Of a stretch of 64,000 nt of DNA, positions 42,277-52,372 are shown in pieces (position 1 is the first letter of the stretch; each line of letters begins with the position of its first letter). Below the pieces are notes generated by a model that saw only the letters and a list, made by a program, of their open reading frames with translations, was not told the origin of the DNA and made no database searches. A program made the translations under genes and the position numbers. The stretch lies in NCBI RefSeq assembly GCF_002104765.1, contig NZ_NCXM01000013.1, positions 102,613 through 166,612 of the forward strand. The letters are read 5' to 3'. The DNA is from Mycolicibacterium vulneris. GTDB lineage: Bacteria; Actinomycetota; Actinomycetes; Mycobacteriales; Mycobacteriaceae.

Positions 42277-42914
42277 GCAAAATGCCGTTCCTGTCGCGGG
42301 CGGCGTTCGCGCGGCTGACCACTCCGACCGCAAGGGCGTGCCTGCGGCTGGGATTGACCCCCGACGTCGTCACGATCCTGGGCACTATCGTCGCGGTGGC
42401 CGGGGCGCTGACGCTGTTCCCGATGGGCAAGCTGTTCGCGGGGGCGTGTGTGGTCTCGTTCTTCGTCCTCTTCGACATGCTCGACGGGGCGATGGCCCGG
42501 GAACGCGGCGGCGGCACCCGATTCGGCGCGGTGCTGGACGCGACCTGCGACCGGGTCAGCGACGGCGCCGTGTTCTGCGGGCTGCTGTGGTGGATCGTCT
42601 TCGGCCTGCACGACAAGCTTTTGGCGGTCGCCACGCTGATCTGCCTGGTCACCTCGCAGGTGATCTCCTACATCAAGGCTCGTGCCGAAGCCAGCGGGCT
42701 GCGCGGCGACGGCGGTTTGATCGAACGGCCGGAACGGCTGATCATCGTGCTCGTCGGCGCGGGCGTGTCCGACTTTCCGTTCGTTGCGTGGCCGCCTGCG
42801 CTGCCCGTGGCGATGTGGGTGCTGGCGGTGGCCAGCCTCCTCACCTGCGCGCAGCGGTTGCACGCGGTGCGGACCTCGCCCGGTGCGACCGATCGGTTGG
42901 TGAGCGAGCCGTGA
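42273..42914 (+). CDS. pgsA1: Phosphatidylinositol phosphate synthase
   Basis: A 213-residue CDP-alcohol phosphatidyltransferase with the complete signature: DMLDGAMARERGGGTRFGAVLDATCDRVSD, that is D-x2-D-G-x2-A-R-x8-G-x3-D-x3-D. It has about six membrane helices. It joins CDP-diacylglycerol and inositol 1-phosphate to PI phosphate, the precursor of PI, PIMs and LAM. It matches Rv2612c by position. The start overlaps the HIT gene (ATGA) and the stop overlaps the acyltransferase (GTGA). Confidence 0.95.
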   Translation: MSKMPFLSRAAFARLTTPTARACLRLGLTPDVVTILGTIVAVAGALTLFPMGKLFAGACVVSFFVLFDMLDGAMARERGGGTRFGAVLDATCDRVSDGAVFCGLLWWIVFGLHDKLLAVATLICLVTSQVISYIKARAEASGLRGDGGLIERPERLIIVLVGAGVSDFPFVAWPPALPVAMWVLAVASLLTCAQRLHAVRTSPGATDRLVSEP

Positions 42915-43897
42915 TTCCGACTCCGCCGGGCATGAAAATGATTGAGGCGCAACGCCGGATGCCCCGCCAGTTGGCCAGCCGGACGGTGGGCCGCCTGACG
43001 GGCGGGATGGGCTCCGACTGGGCCTACGCGTTCGGCTGGATGGCGGTGCGGGCGATGCCGGAGTTCGCCGCGCGCAACGCATTTGAGGCCGGGGCGCGTT
43101 ACGCCGCCCGCGGCGGCGGCCCCGACCAGCTGCGCAAGAACCTGGCTCGCGTCGTCGGTGTGCCGCCCGAGGACGTGCCCGACTCGCTGATGCGCGCCTC
43201 GCTGGCCTCCTATGCCCGCTACTGGCGCGAGGCGTTCCGGCTGCCGGGGATGGACCTGGTTGCGCTGGGCCGCGAGCTGCACGACTCGGTACTGGGGCGA
43301 GACCATATCGAGGCGGCGCTGAACAGCGGTCGCGGCGCGGTGATCGCTTTGCCGCACAGCGGCAACTGGGACATGGCCGGGGTATGGCTGGCGCAGACAC
43401 ACGGCACCTTCACCACCGTCGCCGAGCGACTCAAACCCGAATCGCTGTACCGGCGCTTCATTGCCTACCGCGAACGCCTCGGCTTCGAGGTGCTGCCCCT
43501 GTCCGGGGGAGAACGGCCGCCGTTCGACGTGTTGTGCGATCGGCTGCGGGCCAACCGGGTGGTGTGCCTGATGGCCGAGCGCGACCTCACCCGCACCGGC
43601 GTGCAGGTCGACTTCTTCGGTGAGCCCACCCGGCTGCCGGCCGGGCCGGCGAAGCTCGCCATCGCGACCGGCGCGGCCCTGCTGCCGGCGCACTGCTGGT
43701 TCGAGGACCGCGGCTGGGGCGTCGACATACAGTCGCCGCTGGACTGCACCAGCGGTGACGTCGCCGCCATCACCCAGGCGATGGCCGACCAGTTCGAGAA
43801 GAACATCGCCGCCTACCCCCAGGACTGGCACATGATGCAGCCGCAGTGGTTGGCCGACCTCCCCGAAGCCAAGCAGGCCCGGCTGAAGGACACCTGA
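42911..43897 (+). CDS. patA: PIM acyltransferase
   Basis: A 328-residue membrane-associated acyltransferase of the LpxL/HtrB-like fold, matching M. tuberculosis Rv2611c (PatA). The catalytic HSGNWD motif near residue 140 is the His-x4-Asp, with the later acidic residue in CLMAERDLTRTGVQVDFFG. PatA transfers palmitate to the mannose at the inositol 2-position of PIM1/PIM2. It starts at a GTG overlapping pgsA1 by 4 bp and overlaps pimA by one base, so acylation and mannosylation enzymes are co-translated. Confidence 0.93.
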   Translation: MIPTPPGMKMIEAQRRMPRQLASRTVGRLTGGMGSDWAYAFGWMAVRAMPEFAARNAFEAGARYAARGGGPDQLRKNLARVVGVPPEDVPDSLMRASLASYARYWREAFRLPGMDLVALGRELHDSVLGRDHIEAALNSGRGAVIALPHSGNWDMAGVWLAQTHGTFTTVAERLKPESLYRRFIAYRERLGFEVLPLSGGERPPFDVLCDRLRANRVVCLMAERDLTRTGVQVDFFGEPTRLPAGPAKLAIATGAALLPAHCWFEDRGWGVDIQSPLDCTSGDVAAITQAMADQFEKNIAAYPQDWHMMQPQWLADLPEAKQARLKDT

Positions 43898-45021
43898 TGC
43901 GGATCGGGATGGTCTGCCCCTACTCGTTCGACGTTCCGGGCGGGGTGCAGTCGCACGTCTTGCAGCTGGCCGAGGTGATGCGCGTTCGGGGGCATGACGT
44001 CAGCGTGCTCGCTCCGGCCTCGCCTCATGCCGAACTGCCCGACTACGTCGTCTCGGCGGGCAAGGCCGTCCCGATTCCCTACAACGGGTCGGTTGCCCGG
44101 CTGCGGTTCGGGCCGGCCACCCACCGCAAGGTGAAAAAGTGGCTCGCCGAAGGCGATTTCGACGTGCTGCACCTGCATGAGCCCAACGCGCCGAGCCTGT
44201 CCATGCTGGCCCTCAACATCGCCGAGGGCCCGATCGTGGCTACGTTTCACACGTCGACCACCAAATCGCTCACCCTGACGGTCTTTCAGGGCATCCTGCG
44301 CCCGATGCACGAGAAGATCGTCGGGCGGATCGCGGTCTCTGACCTGGCCCGCCGCTGGCAGATGGAGGCGCTGGGCACCGACGCGGTGGAGATCCCCAAC
44401 GGCGTCGATGTCGCCTCGTTCGCCTCCGCGCCGCGCCTGGACGGCTATCCCCGCGCCGGCAAGACGGTGCTGTTCCTGGGCCGCTACGACGAGCCGCGCA
44501 AGGGCATGTCGGTGCTGCTCGACGCGTTGCCGGGGCTGGTCGAGCGTTTTCCCGACGTCCAGCTGCTGGTCGTCGGTCGCGGCGACGAGGACCAGTTGCG
44601 TGCTCAAGCAGGCGAATTGGTGGACCACATTCGCTTCCTCGGCCAGGTCGATGACGCCGGGAAGGCGTCGGCCATGCGCAGCGCCGACGCGTACTGCGCA
44701 CCCAACCTCGGCGGGGAGAGTTTCGGCATCGTGCTGGTCGAGGCGCTGGCCGCCGGCACCCCGGTGGTGGCGAGCGATCTGGACGCCTTCCGGCGCGTGC
44801 TGCGCAACGGCGACGTCGGGTGCCTGGTGCCCGTCGGCGACGGCGACGCGCTTGCCGATGCGCTGATCGCGGTGCTGGAGGATGATGTGCTGCGGGAACG
44901 TTATGTGACGGCCGGTTCGGACGCTGTCCAGCGCTACGACTGGTCGGTGGTGGCCAGCCAGATCATGCGGGTGTACGAGACGGTCGCCGCGTCAGGCGCC
45001 AAGGTTGAGGTGGCCAGTTGA
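43897..45021 (+). CDS. pimA: Phosphatidylinositol alpha-mannosyltransferase
   Basis: A 374-residue GT4 enzyme, orthologous to Rv2610c. It starts MRIGMVCPYSFDVPGGVQSHV (acceptor-side glycine loop), includes TFHTSTTKSLTLT, the GDP-mannose side VLFLGRYDEPRKGMSVLLDAL and the catalytic ESFGIVLVEALAAGTPVVASD with the E-x7-E motif. It adds the first mannose to PI, the committed step of PIM synthesis at the inner membrane face. The ATG at 43897 overlaps the patA stop (TGATG), and the frame upstream is not family-like. Confidence 0.96.
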   Translation: MRIGMVCPYSFDVPGGVQSHVLQLAEVMRVRGHDVSVLAPASPHAELPDYVVSAGKAVPIPYNGSVARLRFGPATHRKVKKWLAEGDFDVLHLHEPNAPSLSMLALNIAEGPIVATFHTSTTKSLTLTVFQGILRPMHEKIVGRIAVSDLARRWQMEALGTDAVEIPNGVDVASFASAPRLDGYPRAGKTVLFLGRYDEPRKGMSVLLDALPGLVERFPDVQLLVVGRGDEDQLRAQAGELVDHIRFLGQVDDAGKASAMRSADAYCAPNLGGESFGIVLVEALAAGTPVVASDLDAFRRVLRNGDVGCLVPVGDGDALADALIAVLEDDVLRERYVTAGSDAVQRYDWSVVASQIMRVYETVAASGAKVEVAS

Positions 45022-46046
45022 TGGCATGGCTGATTGTCGCCATCGCGGTGTTCGTCGCGGTGCTGGCGGTCTTCGGCGCGTGGGCGTACCGGACGGCCAA
45101 CCGGCTGGACCGGCTGCACGTCCGCTACGACCTGTCGTGGCAGGCGCTCGACGGCGCACTGGCACGGCGCGCGGTGGTGTCGCGCGCCGTCGCCATCGAC
45201 GCCTACGGCGGTGCGTCCCAAGGGCGGCGGCTGGCGGCGCTGGCCGACGCCGCCGAGGGGGCGCCGCGGCCCGCGCGGGAAAACGCCGAGAACGAGCTGT
45301 CGGCCGCGCTGGCCGTCGTCGATCCGGCGTCGCTGCCGGCCGGGCTGATCGCCGAGCTGGCCGACGCCGAGGCCCGGGTGGTGCTGGCCCGTCGCTTTCA
45401 CAACGACGCGGTCCGCGACACCCTGGCGCTGGCCGAACGGCCCCTGGTGCGGCTGTTCCGCCTCGGCGGAACCGCCGCGCTGCCCAGCTATTTCGAGATC
45501 GTCGAGCGGCCACACGCGCTTGCCCACGGTGACCACGGCGTTCTCAACCACCGCACCTCGGCGCGCATCGTGCTGCTCGACGACACCGGCGCGGTGCTGC
45601 TGCTGTGCGGGTCGGATCCCGCGCTCGCTCACCAGCACGCGCCGAAGTGGTGGTTCACGGTGGGCGGCGAGGTGCAGCAAGGGGAGCGGCTGGCCGAGGC
45701 CGCCGCGCGGGAGCTGGCCGAGGAAACCGGTCTGCGGGTCGCGCCGGCCGAGATGATCGGGCCGGTATGGCGGCGCGACGAGGTCTTCGAGTTCAACGGC
45801 TCGCTGATCGACAGCGAGGAGTTCTACTTCGTCTATCGCACCCAGCGGTTCGAGCCGTCGCGCACGGGCCGAACCGAGCTGGAACGCAGCTACATCCACG
45901 GCCACCGCTGGTGTGACGCTGCTGACATCGCTGCGCTGGTCGCGGCGGGGGAGACCGTGTACCCCATGCAACTATCCGGACTGCTTACCGACGCGGCCAC
46001 GCTCGCCAGCGGCCGCACCCCCGGGCCGCTGCTGTCCATCCGCTGA
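45021..46046 (+). CDS. Membrane-anchored NUDIX hydrolase (Rv2609c type)
   Basis: A 341-residue protein with an N-terminal membrane helix (AWLIVAIAVFVAVLAVFGAWA), a helical linker and a C-terminal NUDIX domain. The NUDIX box GGEVQQGERLAEAAARELAEETGL is complete, including the REL-x-EE metal ligands. It would hydrolyse a nucleoside diphosphate derivative at the membrane, and the physiological substrate is unknown. It closes the thrS-PIM run by a TGATG overlap with pimA. Confidence 0.9.
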   Translation: MAWLIVAIAVFVAVLAVFGAWAYRTANRLDRLHVRYDLSWQALDGALARRAVVSRAVAIDAYGGASQGRRLAALADAAEGAPRPARENAENELSAALAVVDPASLPAGLIAELADAEARVVLARRFHNDAVRDTLALAERPLVRLFRLGGTAALPSYFEIVERPHALAHGDHGVLNHRTSARIVLLDDTGAVLLLCGSDPALAHQHAPKWWFTVGGEVQQGERLAEAAARELAEETGLRVAPAEMIGPVWRRDEVFEFNGSLIDSEEFYFVYRTQRFEPSRTGRTELERSYIHGHRWCDAADIAALVAAGETVYPMQLSGLLTDAATLASGRTPGPLLSIR

Positions 46047-46115
46047 CTCCGTCGGTCAACGCGGGCCAAAGCGCCTCATTAGACTGGGTCGACAACGGTT
46101 GAAGGAGATCATGCA

Positions 46116-47021
46116 GTGAGTACCGCCCACCCGAGCAACGGGCGAACCGGAACGGCGCGCGTCAAACGCGGCATGGCCGAGATGCTCAAGGGCGGCGTCA
46201 TCATGGACGTCGTCACCCCCGAGCAGGCCAAGATCGCCGAGGCCGCCGGTGCCGTCGCCGTCATGGCGCTGGAGCGGGTGCCCGCCGACATCCGCGCGCA
46301 GGGCGGGGTGTCGCGGATGAGCGACCCGGACATGATCGAGGGCATCATCGCCGCGGTGACCATCCCGGTGATGGCCAAGGCCCGCATCGGCCACTTCGTC
46401 GAGGCGCAGATCCTGCAGAGCCTCGGCGTGGACTACGTCGACGAGTCCGAGGTGCTCACTCCCGCCGACTACACCCACCACATCGACAAGTGGAAGTTCA
46501 CCGTGCCGTTCGTGTGCGGCGCGACCAACCTCGGCGAGGCGCTGCGGCGGATCAGCGAGGGCGCAGCCATGATCCGCTCCAAGGGTGAAGCCGGGACCGG
46601 CGACGTCTCCAACGCGACCACCCACATGCGGGCGATCGGCGGCGAGATCCGCCGCCTCACGTCGCTGTCCGAAGACGAGTTGTACGTCGCCGCAAAGGAA
46701 TTGCAGGCCCCTTACGACCTCGTCGTCGAGGTGGCCCGGGCGGGCAAGCTGCCGGTAACGCTGTTCACCGCGGGCGGCATCGCCACCCCGGCGGACGCGG
46801 CGATGATGATGCAACTCGGCGCCGAGGGCGTGTTCGTGGGTTCGGGCATCTTCAAGTCCGGCGACCCCGCGCAGCGCGCCGCTGCGATCGTCAAGGCGAC
46901 CACCTTCTACGACGACCCCGACGTGCTGGCCAAGGTGTCGCGCGGGCTGGGCGAGGCGATGGTGGGCATCAACGTCGAACAGATCGCGGAGCCACATCGG
47001 CTGGCCGAACGCGGCTGGTAA
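46116..47021 (+). CDS. pdxS: Pyridoxal 5'-phosphate synthase, PdxS subunit
   Basis: A 301-residue (beta/alpha)8 enzyme, nearly invariant in the family: [22 protein letters not shown] with the catalytic Asp and following Lys region, [39 protein letters not shown], and [30 protein letters not shown]. It builds PLP from ribose 5-phosphate, glyceraldehyde 3-phosphate and ammonia from PdxT. GAAGGAGATC precedes the GTG at 46116. In M. tuberculosis PPE42 and pdxH lie before it; neither is here. Confidence 0.97.
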   Translation: MSTAHPSNGRTGTARVKRGMAEMLKGGVIMDVVTPEQAKIAEAAGAVAVMALERVPADIRAQGGVSRMSDPDMIEGIIAAVTIPVMAKARIGHFVEAQILQSLGVDYVDESEVLTPADYTHHIDKWKFTVPFVCGATNLGEALRRISEGAAMIRSKGEAGTGDVSNATTHMRAIGGEIRRLTSLSEDELYVAAKELQAPYDLVVEVARAGKLPVTLFTAGGIATPADAAMMMQLGAEGVFVGSGIFKSGDPAQRAAAIVKATTFYDDPDVLAKVSRGLGEAMVGINVEQIAEPHRLAERGW

Positions 47022-47030
47022 AAACAGTCC

Positions 47031-47876
47031 GTGGCGATCGAAGAGATCCTCGATCTCGAGCAACTCGAGGTCAACATCTACCGGGGCAGCGTGTTCAGCC
47101 CCGAACAGGGAAATTTCCAGCGCACGTTCGGCGGACAGGTCGCCGGGCAGTCTCTGGTGTCGGCGGTGCGCACGGTCGACCCGCATTTCCTGGTGCACTC
47201 GTTGCACGGCTATTTCATCCGGCCCGGAGACTCCTCGGCGCCAACCATTTTCATCGTCGAGCGGTTACGTGACGGCGGCTCGTTCTGCACGCGGCGGGTC
47301 AACGCCATCCAGCACGGCGCAACGATCTTCTCCATGTCGGCGTCGTTTCAGACCGACCAGGAGGGCATCCACCACCAGGACGTGATGCCCTCGGCGCCAC
47401 CGCCGGACGAGCTGCCGGGGCTGAAGTCGATGAAGGTGTTCGACGACGAGGGGTTCAAGCAGTTCCAGGAGTGGGACATCCGAATCGTCCCGCGCGACCA
47501 GGTGCATCAGGTGCAGGGCAAGGCCGCCCAGCAGCAGGTTTGGTTCAAGCATCGCGACCCGCTTCCCGACGACCCGGTGCTGCACATCTGCGCGCTGGCC
47601 TACATGAGCGACCTGACTTTGCTCGGCTCGGCCCAGGTCACCCACCTCGATGAGCGCGACCATCTGCAGGTGGCCTCGCTGGACCACGCGATGTGGTTCA
47701 TGCGCCCGTTCCGGGCCGACGAGTGGCTGCTCTACGACCAGAGCTCGCCGTCGGCCAGCGGCGGTCGCGCGCTGTGCCAAGGCAAGATCTTCACGCAGTC
47801 CGGCGAGATGGTCGCGGCCGTCATGCAGGAGGGGCTGACCCGCTTCAAACGCGGGTACCAGCCGACCAAGCAGTGA
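47031..47876 (+). CDS. tesB2: Acyl-CoA thioesterase II
   Basis: A 281-residue double-hotdog thioesterase. The sequence [67 protein letters not shown] follows TesB, with the catalytic Asp in LDHAMWF and the Gln/Thr partners expected nearby. It hydrolyses medium- to long-chain acyl-CoA. It is wedged between pdxS and pdxT as in M. tuberculosis Rv2605c and overlaps pdxT by 4 bp. Confidence 0.93.
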   Translation: MAIEEILDLEQLEVNIYRGSVFSPEQGNFQRTFGGQVAGQSLVSAVRTVDPHFLVHSLHGYFIRPGDSSAPTIFIVERLRDGGSFCTRRVNAIQHGATIFSMSASFQTDQEGIHHQDVMPSAPPPDELPGLKSMKVFDDEGFKQFQEWDIRIVPRDQVHQVQGKAAQQQVWFKHRDPLPDDPVLHICALAYMSDLTLLGSAQVTHLDERDHLQVASLDHAMWFMRPFRADEWLLYDQSSPSASGGRALCQGKIFTQSGEMVAAVMQEGLTRFKRGYQPTKQ

Positions 47877-48463
47877 GCGCCCCGCGGATCGGGGTCCTGG
47901 CGCTGCAGGGTGACACCCGCGAGCACCTGGCCGCCCTTCTCGAGGCCGGGGCCGAGTCGATGCCGGTGCGCCGGCGTGGCGAGCTCGAGGCGGTCGACGG
48001 CCTGGTCATTCCCGGTGGGGAATCGACCACCATGAGCCACCTGCTGCTCGACCTAGGCCTGCTGGAGCCGCTGCGGGGCCTGCTGGCGGACGGGTTGCCC
48101 GCCTACGGCGCCTGCGCCGGGATGATCCTGCTGGCCAGTGAGATCCTGGACGCCGGCTCGGGCGGGCGCGAGGCACTGCCGCTGCGTGCGATCGATATGA
48201 CGGTGCGGCGCAACGCTTTTGGGCGTCAGGTCGATTCCTTTGAGGGTGACATTCCGTTCGTGGGGCTCAGCGACCCGGTGCGCGCGGTGTTCATCCGCGC
48301 GCCCTGGGTCGAGCGCGCGGGTGATGGCGTGGAGGTGCTGGCCAGCGCGGCCGGGCACGTCGTCGCGGTGAAGCAGGGCCGCAACCTGGCCACGGCTTTT
48401 CACCCGGAGATGACGGGCGACCGGCGCATCCACCACCTGTTCGTCGACCTCGTCACCGGATGA
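47873..48463 (+). CDS. pdxT: Pyridoxal 5'-phosphate synthase glutaminase, PdxT subunit
   Basis: A 196-residue class I glutaminase that feeds ammonia to PdxS. The triad shows in [11 protein letters not shown] (nucleophilic Cys) and [10 protein letters not shown] (His, Glu). [13 protein letters not shown] is the family-specific substrate loop, and [13 protein letters not shown] is the start. The GTG at 47873 overlaps the tesB2 stop (GTGA). With pdxS it completes the deoxyxylulose-independent PLP route. Confidence 0.95.
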   Translation: MSAPRIGVLALQGDTREHLAALLEAGAESMPVRRRGELEAVDGLVIPGGESTTMSHLLLDLGLLEPLRGLLADGLPAYGACAGMILLASEILDAGSGGREALPLRAIDMTVRRNAFGRQVDSFEGDIPFVGLSDPVRAVFIRAPWVERAGDGVEVLASAAGHVVAVKQGRNLATAFHPEMTGDRRIHHLFVDLVTG

Positions 48464-48605
48464 CGATCGGCCGGTTTGCACACCGGCCGTAGCTGTGACT
48501 CCTGGGGCCACTGAGACGGCAGGGTAGTCGACGGCCAACTCACCCCAACCGTCCACGTAGACTCGTCTGGCCACAAAAACAAGAGGACTTCCAGATAGGA
48601 CACCG

Positions 48606-49361
48606 ATGAGCGGCCATTCCAAGTGGGCCACCACCAAGCATCAGAAGGCCGTCAAAGACGCGCGCCGTGGCAAGGAGTTTGCCCGGCTGATCAAGAACAT
48701 CGAGGTCGCCGCCCGCACCGGCGGCGGTGACCCGGCCGGCAACCCGACGCTCTACGACGCCATCCAGAAGGCGAAGAAGACCTCGGTGCCCAACGACAAC
48801 ATCGAGCGCGCCCGCAAGCGCGGCGCGGGCGAGGAAGCCGGCGGCGCCGACTACCAGACGATCATGTACGAGGGCTACGGCCCCAACGGCGTGGCGGTGC
48901 TGATCGAGTGCCTCACCGACAACCGCAACCGCGCGGCCGGCGAGGTCCGGGTGGCGGTGACCCGCAACGGCGGCAACATGGCCGATCCCGGATCGGTGTC
49001 CTACCTGTTCACCCGCAAGGGCGTCGTCACGCTGGAAAAGAACGGGCTCACCGAAGACGACGTGCTGACCGCCGTGCTGGACGCCGGCGCCGAGGACGTC
49101 AACGACCTGGGTGAGAGCTTCGAGGTGATCTCCGAGCCGACCGACCTGGTGGCGGTGCGCACCGCGCTGCAGGACGCCGGGATCGACTACGAATCGGCCG
49201 AGGCCAGCTTTCAGCCGTCGGTCAGCGTGCCCGTCGACGTCGAGGGCGCGCGTAAGGTGTTCAAGCTGGTCGACGCGCTGGAGGACAGCGACGACGTGCA
49301 GAACGTCTGGACCAATGTCGACCTGTCCGACGAGGTGCTCGCCGCCCTCGACGAGGAGTAG
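48606..49361 (+). CDS. YebC/PmpR-family regulator or translation factor
   Basis: A 251-residue YebC-family protein, matching Rv2603c. It opens [20 protein letters not shown], universally conserved, and carries [37 protein letters not shown]. Members have been described as transcriptional regulators and, more recently, as factors helping ribosomes through proline stretches. Acidic surface and three-domain size fit. It is preceded by a 142-base gap, so it probably has its own promoter; AGGA lies a few bases before the ATG. Confidence 0.95.
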   Translation: MSGHSKWATTKHQKAVKDARRGKEFARLIKNIEVAARTGGGDPAGNPTLYDAIQKAKKTSVPNDNIERARKRGAGEEAGGADYQTIMYEGYGPNGVAVLIECLTDNRNRAAGEVRVAVTRNGGNMADPGSVSYLFTRKGVVTLEKNGLTEDDVLTAVLDAGAEDVNDLGESFEVISEPTDLVAVRTALQDAGIDYESAEASFQPSVSVPVDVEGARKVFKLVDALEDSDDVQNVWTNVDLSDEVLAALDEE

Positions 49362-50951
49362 CTAGTCGTATCCGTGCCGCATGTCCTCGACGATGCGCGG
49401 ATTGTCCAGGGTCGACGGCTCCACCGGGCGCGGGCCGTTGTCGCCGCCGAAGACGCCGGCGGCGTCGAGCACCTGCTGGTTGAGGTAACGCAGCGGGGGC
49501 GCGTCGGTGGGCACCTTCGGGGTGGGTGCGGCGTCCGCGCGCTGCGCCAGGGCGAATCCCCAGTCGCCGAACGTGGGCACGTGCACGTGATACGGCGTGA
49601 CCGCGTAGCCGGCCGCCCGGATCGTCGACACCGTGCGCCAATACGCCGTCGGGGTGGAAAACGGGCTGCCCGCCTGCACCACCATCAGCCCACCGGGAGC
49701 CAGCGCCCGGGCGACCAGCGCGTAGAACTCCGTCGAGTACAGCCGGCCCAGCACGGGTGTGTCGGGGTCGGGAAGGTCGACGATGACCGCGTCGAAGCGG
49801 TCCACGTTCGGTCCTCGTAGCCAGTTCATCGCGTCCTCGGTCAGCACGGCCACCCGCGGGTTGTCCAGCGAACCACCGTTGGCGGCGCGCAGCGTGGTGC
49901 GCGCGATGTCGATCACCGCGGGGTCGAGTTCGACCTGCACGATCTTGGAAATGCCGGGCTGGCGCAGCAATTCGCGGGCCGCCAGGCCGTCGCCGCCGCC
50001 GAGCACCAGCACCGAATGGGCGCCGTTGCCGAGGGCGGGGTAGACGAGGCTTTCGGTGTAGCGGTACTCGTCGCGGGTGGAGAACTGCAGGCCCCCATCG
50101 AGATACAGCCGGGTGTCGTTGCCGCGGCGGGTCACCACGATCTCCTGATAGGCCGTGTGCCGGTAGGCGACGATCGGGTCGGCGTAAAGCCTTTGCCTGC
50201 TTGTTGTTTCGACGTCGGCCGAACGCAGCAGCAGGGTGGCGAGCAGCCCGACGGCAGTGGCCAGCGCGCACAGCGCCAGCACTAGCTGGCGCATCGAAAC
50301 CACTTGGCGTAGCAGGAAAATCGCTACGATGGCGGCGGCCGCCAGGTTGATCATGCCGGTGGCCGCCGCGCCGCGAATCATTCCCAGCTGCGGCAGCAGC
50401 AGGAACGGCCAGACCAGCCCGCCCAGCAGTGCGCCCAGGTAATCGGCGGCGTTCAGGTTGGCCAGCGTGCGTCCGGCATCGGCGGCTGCCGCCGTCCGTC
50501 CCTGCTGCAGCAGCGTCATCAACAGCGGCACCTCGGCACCGACCAGGCCACCGATCAGCGCGGTGCTCGCCGCCAGCACCCACGTCGACCCGACGGACCC
50601 GTCCAGGAACGCGAACACCACGTACAGCGCCGCAGCCGACAGCCCACCGACGATGCCCAGCAGCGCCTCGACGGCGATGAAGGCGATCGCCGCGTGCGCC
50701 AGCAGCGGCTTGACCAGCAGCGCGCCCACGCCCAGCGCGGCGATGTAGCCCGCGACGATCAGCGAGGTGGCGACGATCCCGCCGCCGTCCAGACTGGCCG
50801 ACAGGGTCAGCAGCGCGAGTTCGTAGATGATGCCGCACGCCGCGCATGCCGCCACGGCGGCCAGCAACAGCGCCCGCCACCGTCCCGACACCGCCGCGAG
50901 CTGTGTCCCCTCGGGCGCCCGCACATCGCCCGCCGACCCGACAACGCTCAT
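49362..50951 (-). CDS. speE: Membrane-fused polyamine aminopropyltransferase (SpeE-like, Rv2601 type)
   Basis: A 529-residue protein: seven or so N-terminal membrane helices (to about residue 210) fused to a spermidine-synthase-fold domain. That domain has [40 protein letters not shown], the SAM-binding [17 protein letters not shown] and [19 protein letters not shown]. Classical SpeE transfers aminopropyl groups to putrescine; membrane versions may act otherwise. The ATG at 50951 overlaps the upstream gene by 4 bp. It is the last gene of a five-gene operon also found in M. tuberculosis. Confidence 0.92.
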   Translation of the reverse strand: MSVVGSAGDVRAPEGTQLAAVSGRWRALLLAAVAACAACGIIYELALLTLSASLDGGGIVATSLIVAGYIAALGVGALLVKPLLAHAAIAFIAVEALLGIVGGLSAAALYVVFAFLDGSVGSTWVLAASTALIGGLVGAEVPLLMTLLQQGRTAAAADAGRTLANLNAADYLGALLGGLVWPFLLLPQLGMIRGAAATGMINLAAAAIVAIFLLRQVVSMRQLVLALCALATAVGLLATLLLRSADVETTSRQRLYADPIVAYRHTAYQEIVVTRRGNDTRLYLDGGLQFSTRDEYRYTESLVYPALGNGAHSVLVLGGGDGLAARELLRQPGISKIVQVELDPAVIDIARTTLRAANGGSLDNPRVAVLTEDAMNWLRGPNVDRFDAVIVDLPDPDTPVLGRLYSTEFYALVARALAPGGLMVVQAGSPFSTPTAYWRTVSTIRAAGYAVTPYHVHVPTFGDWGFALAQRADAAPTPKVPTDAPPLRYLNQQVLDAAGVFGGDNGPRPVEPSTLDNPRIVEDMRHGYD

Positions 50952-51403
50952 GACACCGCCGCGGCGGTCACCCCTCCAACGGCGAGCAGTATCAGCGCTA
51001 CCGCGAACGATCCCGGATGCAGCTGGGGCTCGTCGATGTGCTCGTGAAAACTGCCCGGGATCAGCAGGTGCATCGCCAGCAGCGCGACGCCCAGCAGGAT
51101 GACGCCCATCAGCCCGTACACTGCCACCCCGACGAGTCCCTGGCCCAGCTGGCTGTAGCTGTTGGCGATGGCCGTGATGATGACGACGGTCAGGGCGATG
51201 TACATCGCGCCTGCGACCACCACGGCGTTGGGCCGGCGGTCGATGAACACCAGCTGGCGTAGCTTTCCCGGGGTCAGCACGTCGACCGCGTAGAACCCGA
51301 CGAGAAGCACAGCCATGCCGACGACGAAGTACAGGATCGTGGCGACTGCGCCTCTCAGCACGGGGTTGAGGTCGACGGTGCCGATCTCGACGGCGAGATA
51401 CAT
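50948..51403 (-). CDS. DUF350 membrane protein (Rv2600 type)
   Basis: A 151-residue integral membrane protein with four helices in two DUF350-like repeats: [33 protein letters not shown], then [21 protein letters not shown], then [25 protein letters not shown] and a final helix. Function unknown. Genome context with a membrane SpeE protein, DUF4247 and DUF4178 genes is conserved widely in bacteria and suggests an envelope stress or polyamine-linked module. Overlaps speE by 4 bp. Confidence 0.88.
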   Translation of the reverse strand: MYLAVEIGTVDLNPVLRGAVATILYFVVGMAVLLVGFYAVDVLTPGKLRQLVFIDRRPNAVVVAGAMYIALTVVIITAIANSYSQLGQGLVGVAVYGLMGVILLGVALLAMHLLIPGSFHEHIDEPQLHPGSFAVALILLAVGGVTAAAVS

Positions 51404-51420
51404 GGTGTTCTCCTTTGCGT

Positions 51421-51861
51421 TCACTTGATTCCACCGGGGCCGCCGGGGGTGCCGCCGGCGCCGCCCGATGGGGATCCCGGGGAAAATCCGGGGCCGAGGA
51501 AGATGAATGCGCCGTGGCTGTATCCGGCGCTCAGCGGTTCGACGCGGATGCTGCACGGGTAGGTGCCGTCGGGGCCGACGATCACGATGTTGTTGCTGTA
51601 GCGCAGGTATTCGGTCTTGCCGTTGTCGGCCCGCGCGTCGGGTTCGGCGTAGTCGGCGAGTGTGTCGGCCACTTGTTCGGGCGACCCGGTGCACTGGTAG
51701 CGAGTCCCGTTCACGTCGCGGGCGTACTCGTGATAATGGCCCGCGACATACGACGCAATGTTCTTCTGCAGCAAGAGGATTCCGAAGATCAGGCATGTCA
51801 CCCCGGCCGCGCCCAGCACGCCGGCGATCACGAACAGGCGGTTGCGGCTCACGGGCGCCAC
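51421..51861 (-). CDS. DUF4247 membrane-anchored protein (Rv2599 type)
   Basis: A 146-residue protein with one N-terminal helix ([23 protein letters not shown]) and an outside domain ([42 protein letters not shown]) with two cysteines that may form a disulfide. The tail is Gly/Pro-rich ([19 protein letters not shown]). It matches DUF4247 and belongs to the speE membrane operon. Its start at the GTG of 51861 overlaps the upstream gene's end by 13 bases. Confidence 0.85.
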   Translation of the reverse strand: MAPVSRNRLFVIAGVLGAAGVTCLIFGILLLQKNIASYVAGHYHEYARDVNGTRYQCTGSPEQVADTLADYAEPDARADNGKTEYLRYSNNIVIVGPDGTYPCSIRVEPLSAGYSHGAFIFLGPGFSPGSPSGGAGGTPGGPGGIK

Positions 51862-52355
51862 CGGCTGGCCGTGTGCACCACCGTTCCGCCGTTGCCGGCG
51901 GGACGCCCGGGATAGAGGTGCCAGGTCTGCCAGCGCCAGCCGGCGCCGTCGGGTTCGGCGGCCAGCACTGTCAGCGCGGCGTCATCGCCGGGAAACGTGC
52001 CGCCGAGCCAGCCCGCCCGGTTGGCGCAACGGCCGCGCAGGTCCCGCGCGAGGCGGCGAAAGCTCGTCTCGTCATGGGCGTCGGTGCGGGAGTGCAGGCG
52101 GTAGCCGGGCGCCTCGGTGCGTTGCGGCAGGTCGGCCCCGAGACTGCGTGCGGTGCAAGAGATCTCCTCGGAGAACGCGTGCTCGACGGCGACGACGTGT
52201 GAGGCACCGAGCACGCCCAGCAGCAGCGCGGCGCCGCCGTCTGGGTGGTCCAGCCGGCAGCTGGCCAGCGGCGCGGGCATGGGCGCGTTGAGCGCGAGTC
52301 CCAGCCGTTCGCCGGATACGTCGGCCGGGGTCACTGCGAGCTGATGAAGGGGCAC
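51849..52355 (-). CDS. DUF2617 protein (Rv2598 type)
   Basis: A 168-residue soluble protein with the DUF2617 pattern ([67 protein letters not shown]). I place the start at a GTG (52355, [13 protein letters not shown]), which aligns with the M. tuberculosis protein; the frame is open further to 52742 over the upstream gene. Function unknown, second gene of the operon. Confidence 0.82.
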   Translation of the reverse strand: MPLHQLAVTPADVSGERLGLALNAPMPAPLASCRLDHPDGGAALLLGVLGASHVVAVEHAFSEEISCTARSLGADLPQRTEAPGYRLHSRTDAHDETSFRRLARDLRGRCANRAGWLGGTFPGDDAALTVLAAEPDGAGWRWQTWHLYPGRPAGNGGTVVHTASRWRP

Positions 52356-52372
52356 CGAGGAGACCTCGTGCT

